A DNA stretch of 64,000 nt from Bacillota bacterium. Lineage in GTDB: Bacteria; Bacillota; Negativicutes; Sporomusales; CTSoil-080. The notes beneath the pieces are model-generated. The model made no database searches. It saw nothing but the letters and a program-made list of their open reading frames with translations, and was not told where the DNA came from. The position numbers were made by a program, and so were the translations under genes. Shown here piece by piece: positions 51,094 to 58,369 of the stretch; the first letter of the stretch is position 1, and each line of letters opens with the position of its first letter. Location: positions 124,001-188,000 of the forward strand of contig JAGGAC010000001.1 of NCBI GenBank assembly GCA_017889635.1, in the 5' to 3' direction.

Positions 51094-51112
51094 AGTGACA
51101 AAAAATGTCACT
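51094..51112. repeat. Short inverted repeat after HTH gene
   Basis: AGTGACA/TGTCACT with a 5-A spacer, 11 bp after the stop. Too short for a confident terminator; it may be an operator. Confidence 0.4.
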
Positions 51113-51174
51113 ATTTGACGAGAAGATTCTGTAAATTTTTGCAGGAATTTGGAATTTTCCACACGAATTAACTG

Positions 51175-51231
51175 ACTCCCTATACCCAAATTTAGGCTAC
51201 TTCAAAGGGTTGGCATATGGGTATAGGGAGT
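51175..51231 (+). repeat. 14-bp inverted repeat enclosing the start of a small gene
   Basis: ACTCCCTATACCCA (51175-51188) is exactly complementary to TGGGTATAGGGAGT (51218-51231), with 29 bp between. The right arm covers the ATG and first codons of the gene at 51217, and the loop holds its AAAGGG site, so the fold could block translation. Confidence 0.7.
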
Positions 51232-51351
51232 GATGCTATCTATATAAATTTAGTCGAATTACTATTCGTAGCTTTGCATATTCTTTTAGACTTTGCACTA
51301 ATATTTCTTCCAATTTTTACATTGATTCAAAGGAATTTTGGCGGTCAATGA
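51217..51351 (+). CDS. Putative small membrane peptide, 44 aa
   Basis: ATG 51217 lies 8 bp after AAAGGG. The product MGIGSDAIYINLVELLFVAL, then HILLDFALIFLPIFTLIQRN is almost all membrane helix, with a short polar tail. The start codon is in a long inverted repeat (51175-51231), which suggests a leader that folds back, as in type I toxins. No antisense antitoxin RNA is proven. Confidence 0.5.
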   Translation: MGIGSDAIYINLVELLFVALHILLDFALIFLPIFTLIQRNFGGQ

Positions 51352-51408
51352 TGAAGTAGTTACCAAACATATGTTCGATAATTCGTTGTGCAGACGGAGG
51401 TATACATC

Positions 51409-51507
51409 GTGGGTGATTCGAAGAATACTGATACTCTTGAATTGTTGGGAAGATTATTATTAGATCAAATTATTACGAAGAAGAAAGCTTTGAAAGCGAA
51501 TCAATAA
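51409..51507 (+). CDS. Small protein, 32 aa
   Basis: A GTG start lies 8 bp after CGGAGG. The product is MGDSKNTDTLELLGRLLLDQ then IITKKKALKANQ. Its end overlaps the 3' end of the repressor gene by 35 bp in antisense. The strong site favours translation; the function is unknown. Confidence 0.4.
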   Translation: MGDSKNTDTLELLGRLLLDQIITKKKALKANQ

Positions 51508-51892
51508 TTAATCCTAGAGCTTTCCGGTGTTCAGCCGGAAGGCTTTTTAATTTGCCGAGGAGTTCAACTAATTCTTTTTCTTGTTCATCGGCTGACATTT
51601 TTAATAAATCTTGATAGGCTTCTTTTTCTTCTTCGTTCATTTCCATAGTTTTATATTTTTCCATAATCTGAGGTAGCAAATTAGCTGCCTCAGATTTATT
51701 ATCGTCAAACTCAGACATCGAAACGCCAAGAGCTTGCGCTATTTTTTGAAGAGTAGCAGTTGTTGGAGATGGATTTTTGCCAGATTCTATTTGGCTAATT
51801 CTTCCTTGACCAACTCCCGCTTCCTTAGCAAGCCGATATTGTGACAAGCCCCTTTTTTCTCTTAGTTCAATAATCTTCTTGCCAATATTCAT
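51473..51892 (-). CDS. CI-like phage repressor
   Basis: The start ATG (51892) follows GAGGTG; upstream in-frame codons to 51934 lie in the operator region. The 139-residue protein has an N-terminal HTH (IIELREKRGLSQYRLAKEAG, GQGRISQIESGKNPSP) and a helical C-terminal domain (EEEKEAYQDLLKMSADEQEK), without the S24 peptidase domain of LexA-type repressors. It is divergent from the Cro-like gene at 52018, with shared operators. It likely maintains lysogeny; induction would not use RecA self-cleavage. Confidence 0.85.
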   Translation of the reverse strand: MNIGKKIIELREKRGLSQYRLAKEAGVGQGRISQIESGKNPSPTTATLQKIAQALGVSMSEFDDNKSEAANLLPQIMEKYKTMEMNEEEKEAYQDLLKMSADEQEKELVELLGKLKSLPAEHRKALGLIIDSLSKLSSS

Positions 51893-51904
51893 GTTACACC
51901 TCAT

Positions 51905-51995
51905 ATACATTCTCGTATGTATTATACATTGCAAAAATAAATTTTAAAATACTTACGAATTGGTATTGACATACATACGAAGACGTAAGTATAAT
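51905..51995. promoter_or_regulatory. Lysogeny switch: three operators and divergent promoters
   Basis: Half-site ATACWTACG occurs four times: O1 51905-51922 (minus half), O2 51949-51966, O3 51971-51992 (both halves, facing). The rightward promoter is TTGACA (51966-51971) and TATAAT (51990-51995) with an 18-bp spacer that is filled by O3. A leftward -10, TATAAT near 51922-51927 on the minus strand, lies beside O1. The layout resembles the lambda OR region: repressor on O3 blocks the early operon. Confidence 0.85.
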
Positions 51996-52017
51996 ATAAG
52001 TGAAAGGGGGGCAGTCA

Positions 52018-52230
52018 ATGAAACTACAAGAGCTATTAAAGAAGCTTATGATAAAACAAAATGTTTCACAATATCGTCTTGGAAAAAATTCTGGCGTTTC
52101 TCAAGCCCAAATATCGCGGATTTTGCAAGGGCAACAACCGACAGTACCGACACTTGAAAAAATAGCATCAGGGCTTGGTGTTAGTGTATCCGAATTGATC
52201 GGCGAGAAACCACAGCGAAAAACTGGATGA
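52018..52230 (+). CDS. Cro-like HTH regulator
   Basis: ATG 52018 lies after AAAGGGGGG. The 70-residue HTH protein reads MKLQELLKKLMIKQNVSQYR, SGVSQAQISRILQGQQPTVP and IASGLGVSVSELIG. It is the first gene of the rightward early operon and shares the operator region with the CI-like gene. It presumably turns off the repressor after induction. Confidence 0.85.
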   Translation: MKLQELLKKLMIKQNVSQYRLGKNSGVSQAQISRILQGQQPTVPTLEKIASGLGVSVSELIGEKPQRKTG

Positions 52231-52285
52231 AGGGGGCGTGATCAGGACAAGGCGTTATTACATATGATCTATTGAGGTGGTGGCA

Positions 52286-52423
52286 ATGGTAGAGCTAGTT
52301 GATTGCCCAGTAACCGCAGCGGGGCAGGAACTATTTGACAGAGCGCTTGCCGAGGTATTTCGGCGGCGACTGATCAAAGCAGCGGAACAAGCAAAGGAAA
52401 AATCTAATGACCAAGCCGGTTAA
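52286..52423 (+). CDS. Small phage protein, 45 aa
   Basis: The ATG follows GAGGTGGTGG. The product MVELVDCPVTAAGQELFDRA then LAEVFRRRLIKAAEQAKEKS is helical and charged. No family is recognised. Confidence 0.5.
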   Translation: MVELVDCPVTAAGQELFDRALAEVFRRRLIKAAEQAKEKSNDQAG

Positions 52424-52452
52424 TTCCGGCGCGAGAAGGGAGTAGACAAGCT

Positions 52453-52563
52453 TTGTTGAGATTTTTAAGAAGATTATTTGGTAAGCAAAAGCCCTTGCAA
52501 ATTGTTCGGGTAACACCAGAACGGGCATGGGCGCGATACTGGGCGCGTGGTGGTCAGTGGTAA
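52453..52563 (+). CDS. Small basic phage protein, 36 aa
   Basis: TTG start after GAAGGGAG; product MLRFLRRLFGKQKPLQIVRV then TPERAWARYWARGGQW, very basic and Trp-rich. Such peptides can bind nucleic acid or membrane. A second TTG follows directly. Confidence 0.4.
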   Translation: MLRFLRRLFGKQKPLQIVRVTPERAWARYWARGGQW

Positions 52564-52658
52564 AAGAGAAGCCCACCCCTGGGAAGGAGGTAGGCCGTAA
52601 AGTGGGGAGGGTGTTAACCTCACGATTAGATTGTAGCAGAGATTAGAGGTGAAAGTCG

Positions 52659-53117
52659 ATGTATCAAGATTGCCGAAAAAGTGCCGGAATATCACTTTTA
52701 ACAGCCGAAGCACTTCTAAATATGGGCAGAAAGCGAATTGTCCGGATTGAATATGGCGAAGAAGAAGTGCCGCCGGACAAAGTTGTATTGATGGATGACC
52801 TTTATCAGGCACAAAGCCGGCTGATGATGTGGCATTGTGGTAACGGTTGCAGCGTAGGGAAGTGTCTTGGTTATCAGTATTATGAAATATCTCCAAGTTT
52901 GGCAGGGGTAAAAATACTTAACTCAGCCGAGAACATCATAAAAAAGCGGCATGATCTCTTAACCATCTTGGATGACGGTAAGATCACGCCGGACGAATTG
53001 CCCCGCTTGGAGGACTTATGCGAGGATTATAAAACTATCAGGGCTGCATCACTAGCCCTGGAGGTAGAAAAAGAAAAACACCGTTTGAGCGGTGCGGAAA
53101 AAGAATCTCACGACTAA
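52659..53117 (+). CDS. HTH (XRE-like) phage protein
   Basis: This 152-residue protein begins YQDCRKSAGISLLTAEALLN, then RIVRIEYGEEEVPPDKVVLM: an HTH of the Cro type with an unusual recognition part. A WHCGNGCSVGK stretch follows, with two Cys that may bind metal. The C-terminus is a coiled coil (YKTIRAASLALEVEKEKHRL). The start follows AGAGGTG. It probably regulates the early operon. Confidence 0.7.
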   Translation: MYQDCRKSAGISLLTAEALLNMGRKRIVRIEYGEEEVPPDKVVLMDDLYQAQSRLMMWHCGNGCSVGKCLGYQYYEISPSLAGVKILNSAENIIKKRHDLLTILDDGKITPDELPRLEDLCEDYKTIRAASLALEVEKEKHRLSGAEKESHD

Positions 53118-53150
53118 GTTGATTATACCATATGAAAGGGTGAATTGACA

Positions 53151-53444
53151 ATGTTAGAAAAAGCGGTTAGACCTTGGGCAACAAGGTTAGCTGATGCAGG
53201 TACAGAGGAGTTAGTAGCCGAGTTAAAACGGCGTGGAGATATAAATGAGCTGCTTAAAGCGGTGGATCGGTATGACATAGCAGAGCATTTGGCGGCTGAT
53301 TATGATGTGCAAGAGGTAGTAACCAGGTTTGATAATGACAATTGGTCAGTGTGTGTAGAGGGCCAGAAACCAATATTCGGCAGCGGAAAAGCTCAGGTAT
53401 TGATTGTGTTACCGCAGTACGATAAGGCGAAGGTGGCTGTGTGA
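53151..53444 (+). CDS. Uncharacterised phage protein, 97 aa
   Basis: The ATG at 53151 lies 8 bp after AAAGGGTG; an in-frame TTG at 53145 is less likely. The product is LEKAVRPWATRLADAGTEEL, then IAEHLAADYDVQEVVTRFDN. No family is recognised. The stop overlaps the next start (TGATG). Confidence 0.6.
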   Translation: MLEKAVRPWATRLADAGTEELVAELKRRGDINELLKAVDRYDIAEHLAADYDVQEVVTRFDNDNWSVCVEGQKPIFGSGKAQVLIVLPQYDKAKVAV

Positions 53445-53734
53445 TGGATATGAATGTTGTATACGACAATTACAACAAGGAATGTCGTATTGCTCGATAC
53501 AACTGCCAACCGAAGCCGAAAGTCATCTGGGGCAAGCCTGAGTCAAAGTTTGAAGCAGTACCATTTACGCCTTCTGATGATAATACTTTAGCTCTAAGAA
53601 TGTATTGGAAGGTTTGCAAAAGGGAACACGTTAACGGCTTTGGCTATTACGAATATAATACTGGCAAACATGATATTTCAGAAGCCAGTAAAGATGTGAT
53701 AAACGGCCTAATCAAAAAGTTGGGGGGCTACTGA
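53444..53734 (+). CDS. Uncharacterised phage protein, 96 aa
   Basis: ATG at 53444 overlaps the previous stop. The product (MDMNVVYDNYNKECRIARYN, WKVCKREHVNGFGYYEYNTG) is aromatic-rich and soluble. It directly precedes the Sak4-like ATPase, with a 1-bp step. The family is not recognised. Confidence 0.55.
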   Translation: MDMNVVYDNYNKECRIARYNCQPKPKVIWGKPESKFEAVPFTPSDDNTLALRMYWKVCKREHVNGFGYYEYNTGKHDISEASKDVINGLIKKLGGY

Positions 53735-54631
53735 ATGTTCAAAAAAGCCGAGCGACGCAAAATAAAATTACGGTTGGCCTTATGTGGGCCTTCCGGTTCT
53801 GGTAAGACCTATAGCGCGTTAAAAATAGCAAATGGTATTGGCGGCAAGATTGCCTTACTTGACACCGAAAACGGTAGTGGTTCGCTTTACAGTCACCTTT
53901 GCGATTATGATACAGCCGAAATAGCTCCACCGTTCACCGTTGAAAAATACATAGCGACAATCAAAGAAGCAGAGGCGGCAGGTTATGATGTACTGATAAT
54001 TGACAGCTTGACACATGCTTGGGCTGGGCAGGGCGGTCTGTTGGAGGAAGTTGATAAGCGGCAAACTGGCAAGGCTAATTCTTTTGCCGCTTGGCGCGAT
54101 GTAACGCCGATGCACAACAGATTAGTTGATACCATCCTGCAATCAAAGATGCACATTATCGTGACAATGCGGTCAAAGACAGCTTATGAGATTGAAACTG
54201 ACGAACGTGGTAAAAAAGTACCAATAAAAAAAGGAATGGCTCCGATCCAGCGGGACGGACTAGAATATGAATTCACGGTAGTCTTAGACCTGGACAATAA
54301 AAAACACGTTGCAGAGGCGGGAAAAGATCGTACAGGGCTATTTGACAGCAAGGTGTTTGTGCCAGATGAAAGTACCGGACAGCAGATTATGGAGTGGCTA
54401 GAGTCTGGAGCAGAGCCGCCAAAGCCGCGCATCACCGATATACAACGACGTAAGGTTTTTGCAATGAGTAAAGAGGCCGGAATTAAGCCGGACGAAATGA
54501 AAGACCATATCCATACTTCCTACAATGTGGAAAGCAGTAACGATATAACAGCCGATCAAGCGCAAGAGTTAATTGAATGGCTTGATAAGCGGATTGTTGA
54601 ACGGCAAGAACAACAAGAAGCAGCACAGTAA
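53735..54631 (+). CDS. Sak4-like phage recombination ATPase
   Basis: This 298-residue P-loop ATPase has Walker A LCGPSGSGKTYSALK, IALLDTENG, and Walker B DVLIIDSLTHAWAG with the following SH/T sensor; then QSKMHIIVTMRSKTAYE. The RecA-like core is short, as in Sak4 single-strand annealing proteins of phages. The C-terminal 60 residues (ITDIQRRKVFAMSKEAGIKP) form a helical accessory domain. It likely loads ssDNA for recombination. No Redbeta or RecT is seen. Confidence 0.85.
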   Translation: MFKKAERRKIKLRLALCGPSGSGKTYSALKIANGIGGKIALLDTENGSGSLYSHLCDYDTAEIAPPFTVEKYIATIKEAEAAGYDVLIIDSLTHAWAGQGGLLEEVDKRQTGKANSFAAWRDVTPMHNRLVDTILQSKMHIIVTMRSKTAYEIETDERGKKVPIKKGMAPIQRDGLEYEFTVVLDLDNKKHVAEAGKDRTGLFDSKVFVPDESTGQQIMEWLESGAEPPKPRITDIQRRKVFAMSKEAGIKPDEMKDHIHTSYNVESSNDITADQAQELIEWLDKRIVERQEQQEAAQ

Positions 54632-54635
54632 ATAA

Positions 54636-54653
54636 GGGGGCTTAATCGCCCCC
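54636..54653 (+). repeat. Short GC hairpin in the early operon
   Basis: GGGGGC/GCCCCC with a 6-nt loop between the ATPase and the next gene; no T-run follows. It may process or pause the transcript. Confidence 0.4.
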
Positions 54654-54729
54654 AATACCCTTATACAAGTGGGACAAGCCTCACAAGAATATGATACCCA
54701 ATACCTAAGAAGTTATGCGGGGAGGCGTA

Positions 54730-54939
54730 ATGATGGGGTGTGCTGATTATTTAAAAGGCTTTGCATATGCCAAAACTTATCACCGGAGTGTACTTAATAA
54801 ATCATCAGACGAAGATATAGCGTTTTTGATAAAGGATTTTAAGAGTCAGTATAGACAGCGTAGGGATTTTCAAGCGTTAGGTATGGCGGGTTATTATTGG
54901 CGGTTCCTGACCGAGAGACGAAAGCATGGAGCGGTGTAA
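54730..54939 (+). CDS. Uncharacterised phage protein, 69 aa
   Basis: The start is ATG 54730 (or 54733) after GGGGAGG. The product MMGCADYLKGFAYAKTYHRS, then SDEDIAFLIKDFKSQYRQRR, is helical and soluble. The end overlaps the next gene by 14 bp. No family is known to me. Confidence 0.5.
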   Translation: MMGCADYLKGFAYAKTYHRSVLNKSSDEDIAFLIKDFKSQYRQRRDFQALGMAGYYWRFLTERRKHGAV

Positions 54940-55132
54940 GATGTGTGGAAGGCCCATACACAAAGATGAATCAATCAGATGCAAACATGGGCCTGTGTGC
55001 AATAGAAAGTACATAGCAATGGGATCGCCGGTACAGACAGAGTTTGAGTTTAGAGAAAGCCGGTTGTTCAAGCCGGGAATGAGCTTGATGGAGCAACATA
55101 GGAAAGTTTGTGAAGTGATTCGGGGGCGGTGA
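54926..55132 (+). CDS. Small zinc-finger phage protein, 68 aa
   Basis: CKMCGRPIHKDESIRCKHGPVC fits a short zinc finger (CxxC...C...C), followed by a helical tail. It overlaps the preceding gene and lies just before the replisome organiser. It may be a replication accessory protein or DUF6011-like; both are guesses. Confidence 0.6.
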   Translation: MERCKMCGRPIHKDESIRCKHGPVCNRKYIAMGSPVQTEFEFRESRLFKPGMSLMEQHRKVCEVIRGR

Positions 55133-55141
55133 CGTTAAAAA

Positions 55142-55834
55142 ATGAAATGGTTTAGGATGTATGGAGAATTTGCTAATGACCCAAAGGTACAGACGATGCC
55201 TGAGAATATGCAAAGGCGGCTAGTAATGTTGTTCTGTATGCAATGTAATGATGATCTTGATAGTGCAACGGATGACGAGATTCTTTGCGTATTGCGGATA
55301 AGCAAGGCTGAATTAAAAAAGACTAAGCAGCTTTTTATAGATAAGGGTTTTATTAACGAACGTTGGCAATTGGTCAATTGGGGAAAACGGCAATTTGAAT
55401 CGGACAATTCAACAGAACGTAGTAAACGTTGCAGAGAGAAAAAAAGAAACGTTGATGCAACGTTGCAAGCACAACAAGAAAACGTTTCTGCAACGCCCCC
55501 AGATACAGATACAGATACAGATACAGAAACAGATACAGATACAGAATTATCATCCTATAATCCTTCTTCGGATGATGCCGCCGCCGAGGTATATAAAACT
55601 TTCCAGAATGAGATTGGGGTAATATCCCCTTTGACTAAAGAGTATCTAGATGATGCTATTAGCGAGTACCCACCAAATTGGATTGTGATGGCGATTAGTG
55701 AGGCTGTAACTCATAACGCCAGAAATTTTAAATATATCGACACTGTATTAAAAAGCTGGAAGGCTAATGGCTTTAGAGCAAAGCCAACTAGGGCCGCACC
55801 TGAAGCATATGGGGGAGGTTTACCACTAGCATGA
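55142..55834 (+). CDS. DnaD-like replisome organiser
   Basis: This 230-residue protein begins with a phage replisome-organiser N-terminal domain (WFRMYGEFANDPKVQTMPEN, RISKAELKKTKQLFIDKGFI) and ends with a DnaD-type C-terminal domain (YKTFQNEIGVISPLTKEYLD, FKYIDTVLKSWKANGF). The linker is a TDTD...E run encoded by an AGATAC repeat (55501-55544). DnaD proteins open the origin and load the helicase; the DnaB-like helicase follows with an ATGA overlap. The phage origin may be within this gene. Confidence 0.88.
   Translation: MKWFRMYGEFANDPKVQTMPENMQRRLVMLFCMQCNDDLDSATDDEILCVLRISKAELKKTKQLFIDKGFINERWQLVNWGKRQFESDNSTERSKRCREKKRNVDATLQAQQENVSATPPDTDTDTDTETDTDTELSSYNPSSDDAAAEVYKTFQNEIGVISPLTKEYLDDAISEYPPNWIVMAISEAVTHNARNFKYIDTVLKSWKANGFRAKPTRAAPEAYGGGLPLA
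55501..55544 (+). repeat. AGATAC microsatellite in the DnaD-like gene
   Basis: Seven near-identical 6-bp units (one with AGAAAC) encode the acidic/Thr linker. Unit-number changes would stay in frame but alter linker length. Slippage-prone repeats are common in phage replication initiators. Confidence 0.8.
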
Positions 55835-57213
55835 TGGACTTAGATATTGAGCGTCAGGTATTAGCTTGCATGATTGCTGATAAAAGCTGCCTGGAATCTG
55901 GCATATACGATGTTAACCCTGACCATTTTACACAAGACTTTTGCCACGATATATTTTATGGCATCAAAAAAATGTACGAGGAAAAGAAGACTGTAAATCC
56001 TGTAACGGTAGCGACTGAGTTAAAAGATATAGTCAAGCACAATGGGACTTCGTGGCTACTCTTGAAAGATGGGTTTTACAGTACGGCGAGTTTCCAGTAT
56101 TACATAGATCGGCTGCAAAAACTCTTTATTTCCAGGCAAATAGTAATGGTAGCACAGGAGGCTATTCATCGTCTGGAAGATCAAGAAGATCCGGGCGAGG
56201 TTGCCAAGAGTTTCGAGGAGCTCACTTACAAAGTTTCAACCGGTAAAGCTGATGAAATCGTTACGCCCAAGCAATTAGCAGAGCGGATACTTAACACAGT
56301 ATCGGAGCGGATGGACAAAAGGTCTAACGGGGGTATAAGTACAAGCTATGTCAGGCTTAACTACGCTTTAAACGGCGGCTATTTACCGGGGCAGCTAATC
56401 ATATTTGCGGCACAGACCGGTAAAGGGAAAACGGCATTCGCTATGAACCAGATGCGCGATATTGCGATAACGCAAAAAATCCCAAGCCTGTATGTTAATA
56501 CAGAAATGGGCGCGGAGCAAATGGACATAAGAAATGCAGCGATATTGAGCGTGGGGGAATCGTTCACACACACTGACCTAGCGGCCGGCAAATTGAGCAA
56601 CGAACAATTTAACCGGTTGGCGGCATTGCTGGATAAGATGCATACATCAGGATTCTACACGGTAACAGTGCCGGACTTGACTATAAATACTTTGATTAGC
56701 ACAGCGCGGCGGTTTAAAGCCCAGACCGGAATGAAATTTATGATTGTGGACTATGTAGGCCGGATGGATACAGCAGATGCAAAGCTTACTGAGTGGCAAG
56801 TATATAAGACAATTGCCAAGAAGCTGAAAACCTTGGCACAACAGCTTGAAATAACAATCATAATGCTGGCTCAGGTTAACGATGATGAGAAGCTTGAAGG
56901 GGCCAGAGGGATGAAAAATGAGTGTGACTTATTCGGGTTACTTCGAGAAATGACCTTCGAGGAAATGCAAGAGTGCCAAAGCCGGTTCAACTATTATCTA
57001 GTTTTGGACAAAAACCGTGACGGTGGCAGGGGAAAAGTACCACTTAAATTTATCGGCGAAAGGATGACTTTTAAGGGGGAAACAGCGGATGAAGTGGCTA
57101 GAAGCAAACAAAAATCGGGAACAGATATTGAGGCTACAGCAAGAACGGGAACGGTGGTTAACATTGGCTATTCAGGGACGCACAAGCGTAAGCGTATGCC
57201 GTACGATGATTGA
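55831..57213 (+). CDS. DnaB-like replicative helicase
   Basis: This 460-residue protein has the DnaB N-terminal domain (DLDIERQVLACMIADKSCLE) and a RecA-type motor: Walker A FAAQTGKGKTAFAMNQ, NTEMGAEQMDIRNAAILS, FMIVDYVGRMDT and IIMLAQVNDD. It is the replicative helicase of the element; it unwinds DNA after loading by the DnaD-like protein. The start overlaps the previous stop as ATGATG. Confidence 0.92.
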   Translation: MMDLDIERQVLACMIADKSCLESGIYDVNPDHFTQDFCHDIFYGIKKMYEEKKTVNPVTVATELKDIVKHNGTSWLLLKDGFYSTASFQYYIDRLQKLFISRQIVMVAQEAIHRLEDQEDPGEVAKSFEELTYKVSTGKADEIVTPKQLAERILNTVSERMDKRSNGGISTSYVRLNYALNGGYLPGQLIIFAAQTGKGKTAFAMNQMRDIAITQKIPSLYVNTEMGAEQMDIRNAAILSVGESFTHTDLAAGKLSNEQFNRLAALLDKMHTSGFYTVTVPDLTINTLISTARRFKAQTGMKFMIVDYVGRMDTADAKLTEWQVYKTIAKKLKTLAQQLEITIIMLAQVNDDEKLEGARGMKNECDLFGLLREMTFEEMQECQSRFNYYLVLDKNRDGGRGKVPLKFIGERMTFKGETADEVARSKQKSGTDIEATARTGTVVNIGYSGTHKRKRMPYDD

Positions 57214-57280
57214 TAATATTAACCGGGCGATTGAGACACTGGCAAGGGAGGGCGCGCATGATAACACTGATATTGCCTGA
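57089..57280 (+). CDS. Small overlapping protein, 63 aa
   Basis: This frame starts 125 bp inside the helicase gene and ends 22 bp into rusA, filling what would otherwise be a 44-bp gap. The product MKWLEANKNREQILRLQQER, then CRTMIDNINRAIETLA looks like a helical, natural protein with a plausible GGGGAAA site. The long overlap makes it uncertain; a shadow frame is possible. Confidence 0.4.
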   Translation: MKWLEANKNREQILRLQQERERWLTLAIQGRTSVSVCRTMIDNINRAIETLAREGAHDNTDIA

Positions 57281-57608
57281 TGTACCGCCTAGCCTTAACC
57301 GGTGGGCCAGGAAACACTGGCGAAGTCAAAGCGAAATAAAAAAGCGGTGGGAACAAGAAGTATGGGCGGCGGCTGTCAATGCAAGAGTTAAGGGGTTAAA
57401 CCTACTCAAAGCAAAAGTACATATCGTTTATGAGTTTAAGACAAATGCGCGCCGAGATAAAGACAATTATACTCCGAAATTTATAATGGACGGTCTGGTT
57501 AAATCGGGGGTAATCGTTGACGACAATGATTCAAACATTGACTTGTCTTGGGAATTGGCTGTGGCTGGCAGCAATGCGACGAGGATTATGATCGAGGCGG
57601 TGAGCTAA
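57258..57608 (+). CDS. rusA: RusA-like Holliday junction resolvase
   Basis: The ATG at 57258 lies after GGGAGGGC; an upstream in-frame start at 57210 is less likely. The 116-residue product begins ITLILPDVPPSLNRWARKHW and contains DKDNYTPKFIMDGLVKSGVI followed by VDDNDSNID, the RusA pattern with the three catalytic Asp. It resolves Holliday junctions during phage recombination, likely with the Sak4-like protein. Confidence 0.9.
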   Translation: MITLILPDVPPSLNRWARKHWRSQSEIKKRWEQEVWAAAVNARVKGLNLLKAKVHIVYEFKTNARRDKDNYTPKFIMDGLVKSGVIVDDNDSNIDLSWELAVAGSNATRIMIEAVS

Positions 57609-57847
57609 TGGACGGTACAGCGGCAACGGCTAAACATTATCAGGCAGCAGAAGTACAGCCGATTGAGATTATGCAGATGCACATGACGAAAGAGGAGTTT
57701 TGCGGATTTTGCAAAGGCAACATTATCAAATATGTGCTGAGATGTGGTAAGAAAGATGATCCAACGCAGGAGATTGCAAAAGCGAAGCAATATGCGGAGT
57801 GGCTATTTATAGCGCAGACAGGCGGGAAAATTGATCCGTGGGGGTGA
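57608..57847 (+). CDS. DUF3310 family protein
   Basis: The ATG at 57608 overlaps the rusA stop by one base and follows GGCGGTGAG. The 79-residue product has KHYQAAEVQPIEIMQMHMTK and GNIIKYVLRCGKKDDPTQEI, then KAKQYAEWLF, the DUF3310 pattern (nucleotide-kinase-like) of many phages. Confidence 0.85.
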   Translation: MDGTAATAKHYQAAEVQPIEIMQMHMTKEEFCGFCKGNIIKYVLRCGKKDDPTQEIAKAKQYAEWLFIAQTGGKIDPWG

Positions 57848-57974
57848 GTAGACAAAAAAAGAACAAGGCCACTGGCTATGGCCTTGCAAGGAGATAAATA
57901 AGGAGATTATTTGGGCTGTTCAGTAATATTATGCCCGGTAAATGCTGGGTTTATACATAGGGGAGGGGTTAGCG
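57848..57974 (+). other. Short intergenic region with hairpin
   Basis: CAAGGCC/GGCCTTG with loop ACTGGCTAT, then no T-run. A 28-codon TTG frame at 57911 overlaps the next gene; I do not call it. Confidence 0.4.
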
Positions 57975-58160
57975 GTGATAGATTACGTAATTTTTAAAAA
58001 AGATATGTATTGTGATGATGCACTGCATTTTAAGGCAGGTAAAAAATATGAAATTATTGGCGAGGCTGAAGGTAAGTATGCTGTTTCTTATGGACGAAAA
58101 AATGAAATGGAGTGCTGCTTAGTACCTAAAGATTATGATGGTGTAGAAGTTTTTGATTAA
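57975..58160 (+). CDS. Small phage protein, 61 aa
   Basis: A GTG start (57975) follows GGGGAGGGG. The product MIDYVIFKKDMYCDDALHFK, then YEIIGEAEGKYAVSYGRKNE is a small beta-rich protein, possibly SH3-like. The family is not known. Confidence 0.55.
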   Translation: MIDYVIFKKDMYCDDALHFKAGKKYEIIGEAEGKYAVSYGRKNEMECCLVPKDYDGVEVFD

Positions 58161-58176
58161 GCGCGGAGGGGTTAGC

Positions 58177-58368
58177 GTGAGATATACCAAGCAACAACTT
58201 AGAAACGCGATGTACTTACTATTAGATGATGCCTTACCTAAAATTGAGTGCGAAAAAGTCGAAAGAGAAGGCAATTGGCGTTGTCATAGATGCGATAATT
58301 GCATGTTTGAGCAGTATGTGAAGCGAGCAAAGGCAGGAGAACTGCCAATAGTGGAGCGGAGGGGTTAG
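58177..58368 (+). CDS. Small Cys-rich phage protein, 63 aa
   Basis: A GTG start follows GGAGGGG. The product RYTKQQLRNAMYLLLDDALP, then CHRCDNCMFEQYVKRA has CxxCxxC, a likely metal site. Unknown family; one base separates it from the next gene. Confidence 0.5.
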   Translation: MRYTKQQLRNAMYLLLDDALPKIECEKVEREGNWRCHRCDNCMFEQYVKRAKAGELPIVERRG

Positions 58369-58369
58369 T

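Noticed and set aside
55501-55544. CRISPR-like repeat
   Set aside because: A 6-bp tandem repeat in a coding frame with no spacers; no CRISPR array or cas gene was seen in the window.
57911-57997. 28-codon TTG frame before the gene at 57975
   Set aside because: It overlaps the start of the next gene and has no recognisable content; the ribosome site is modest.
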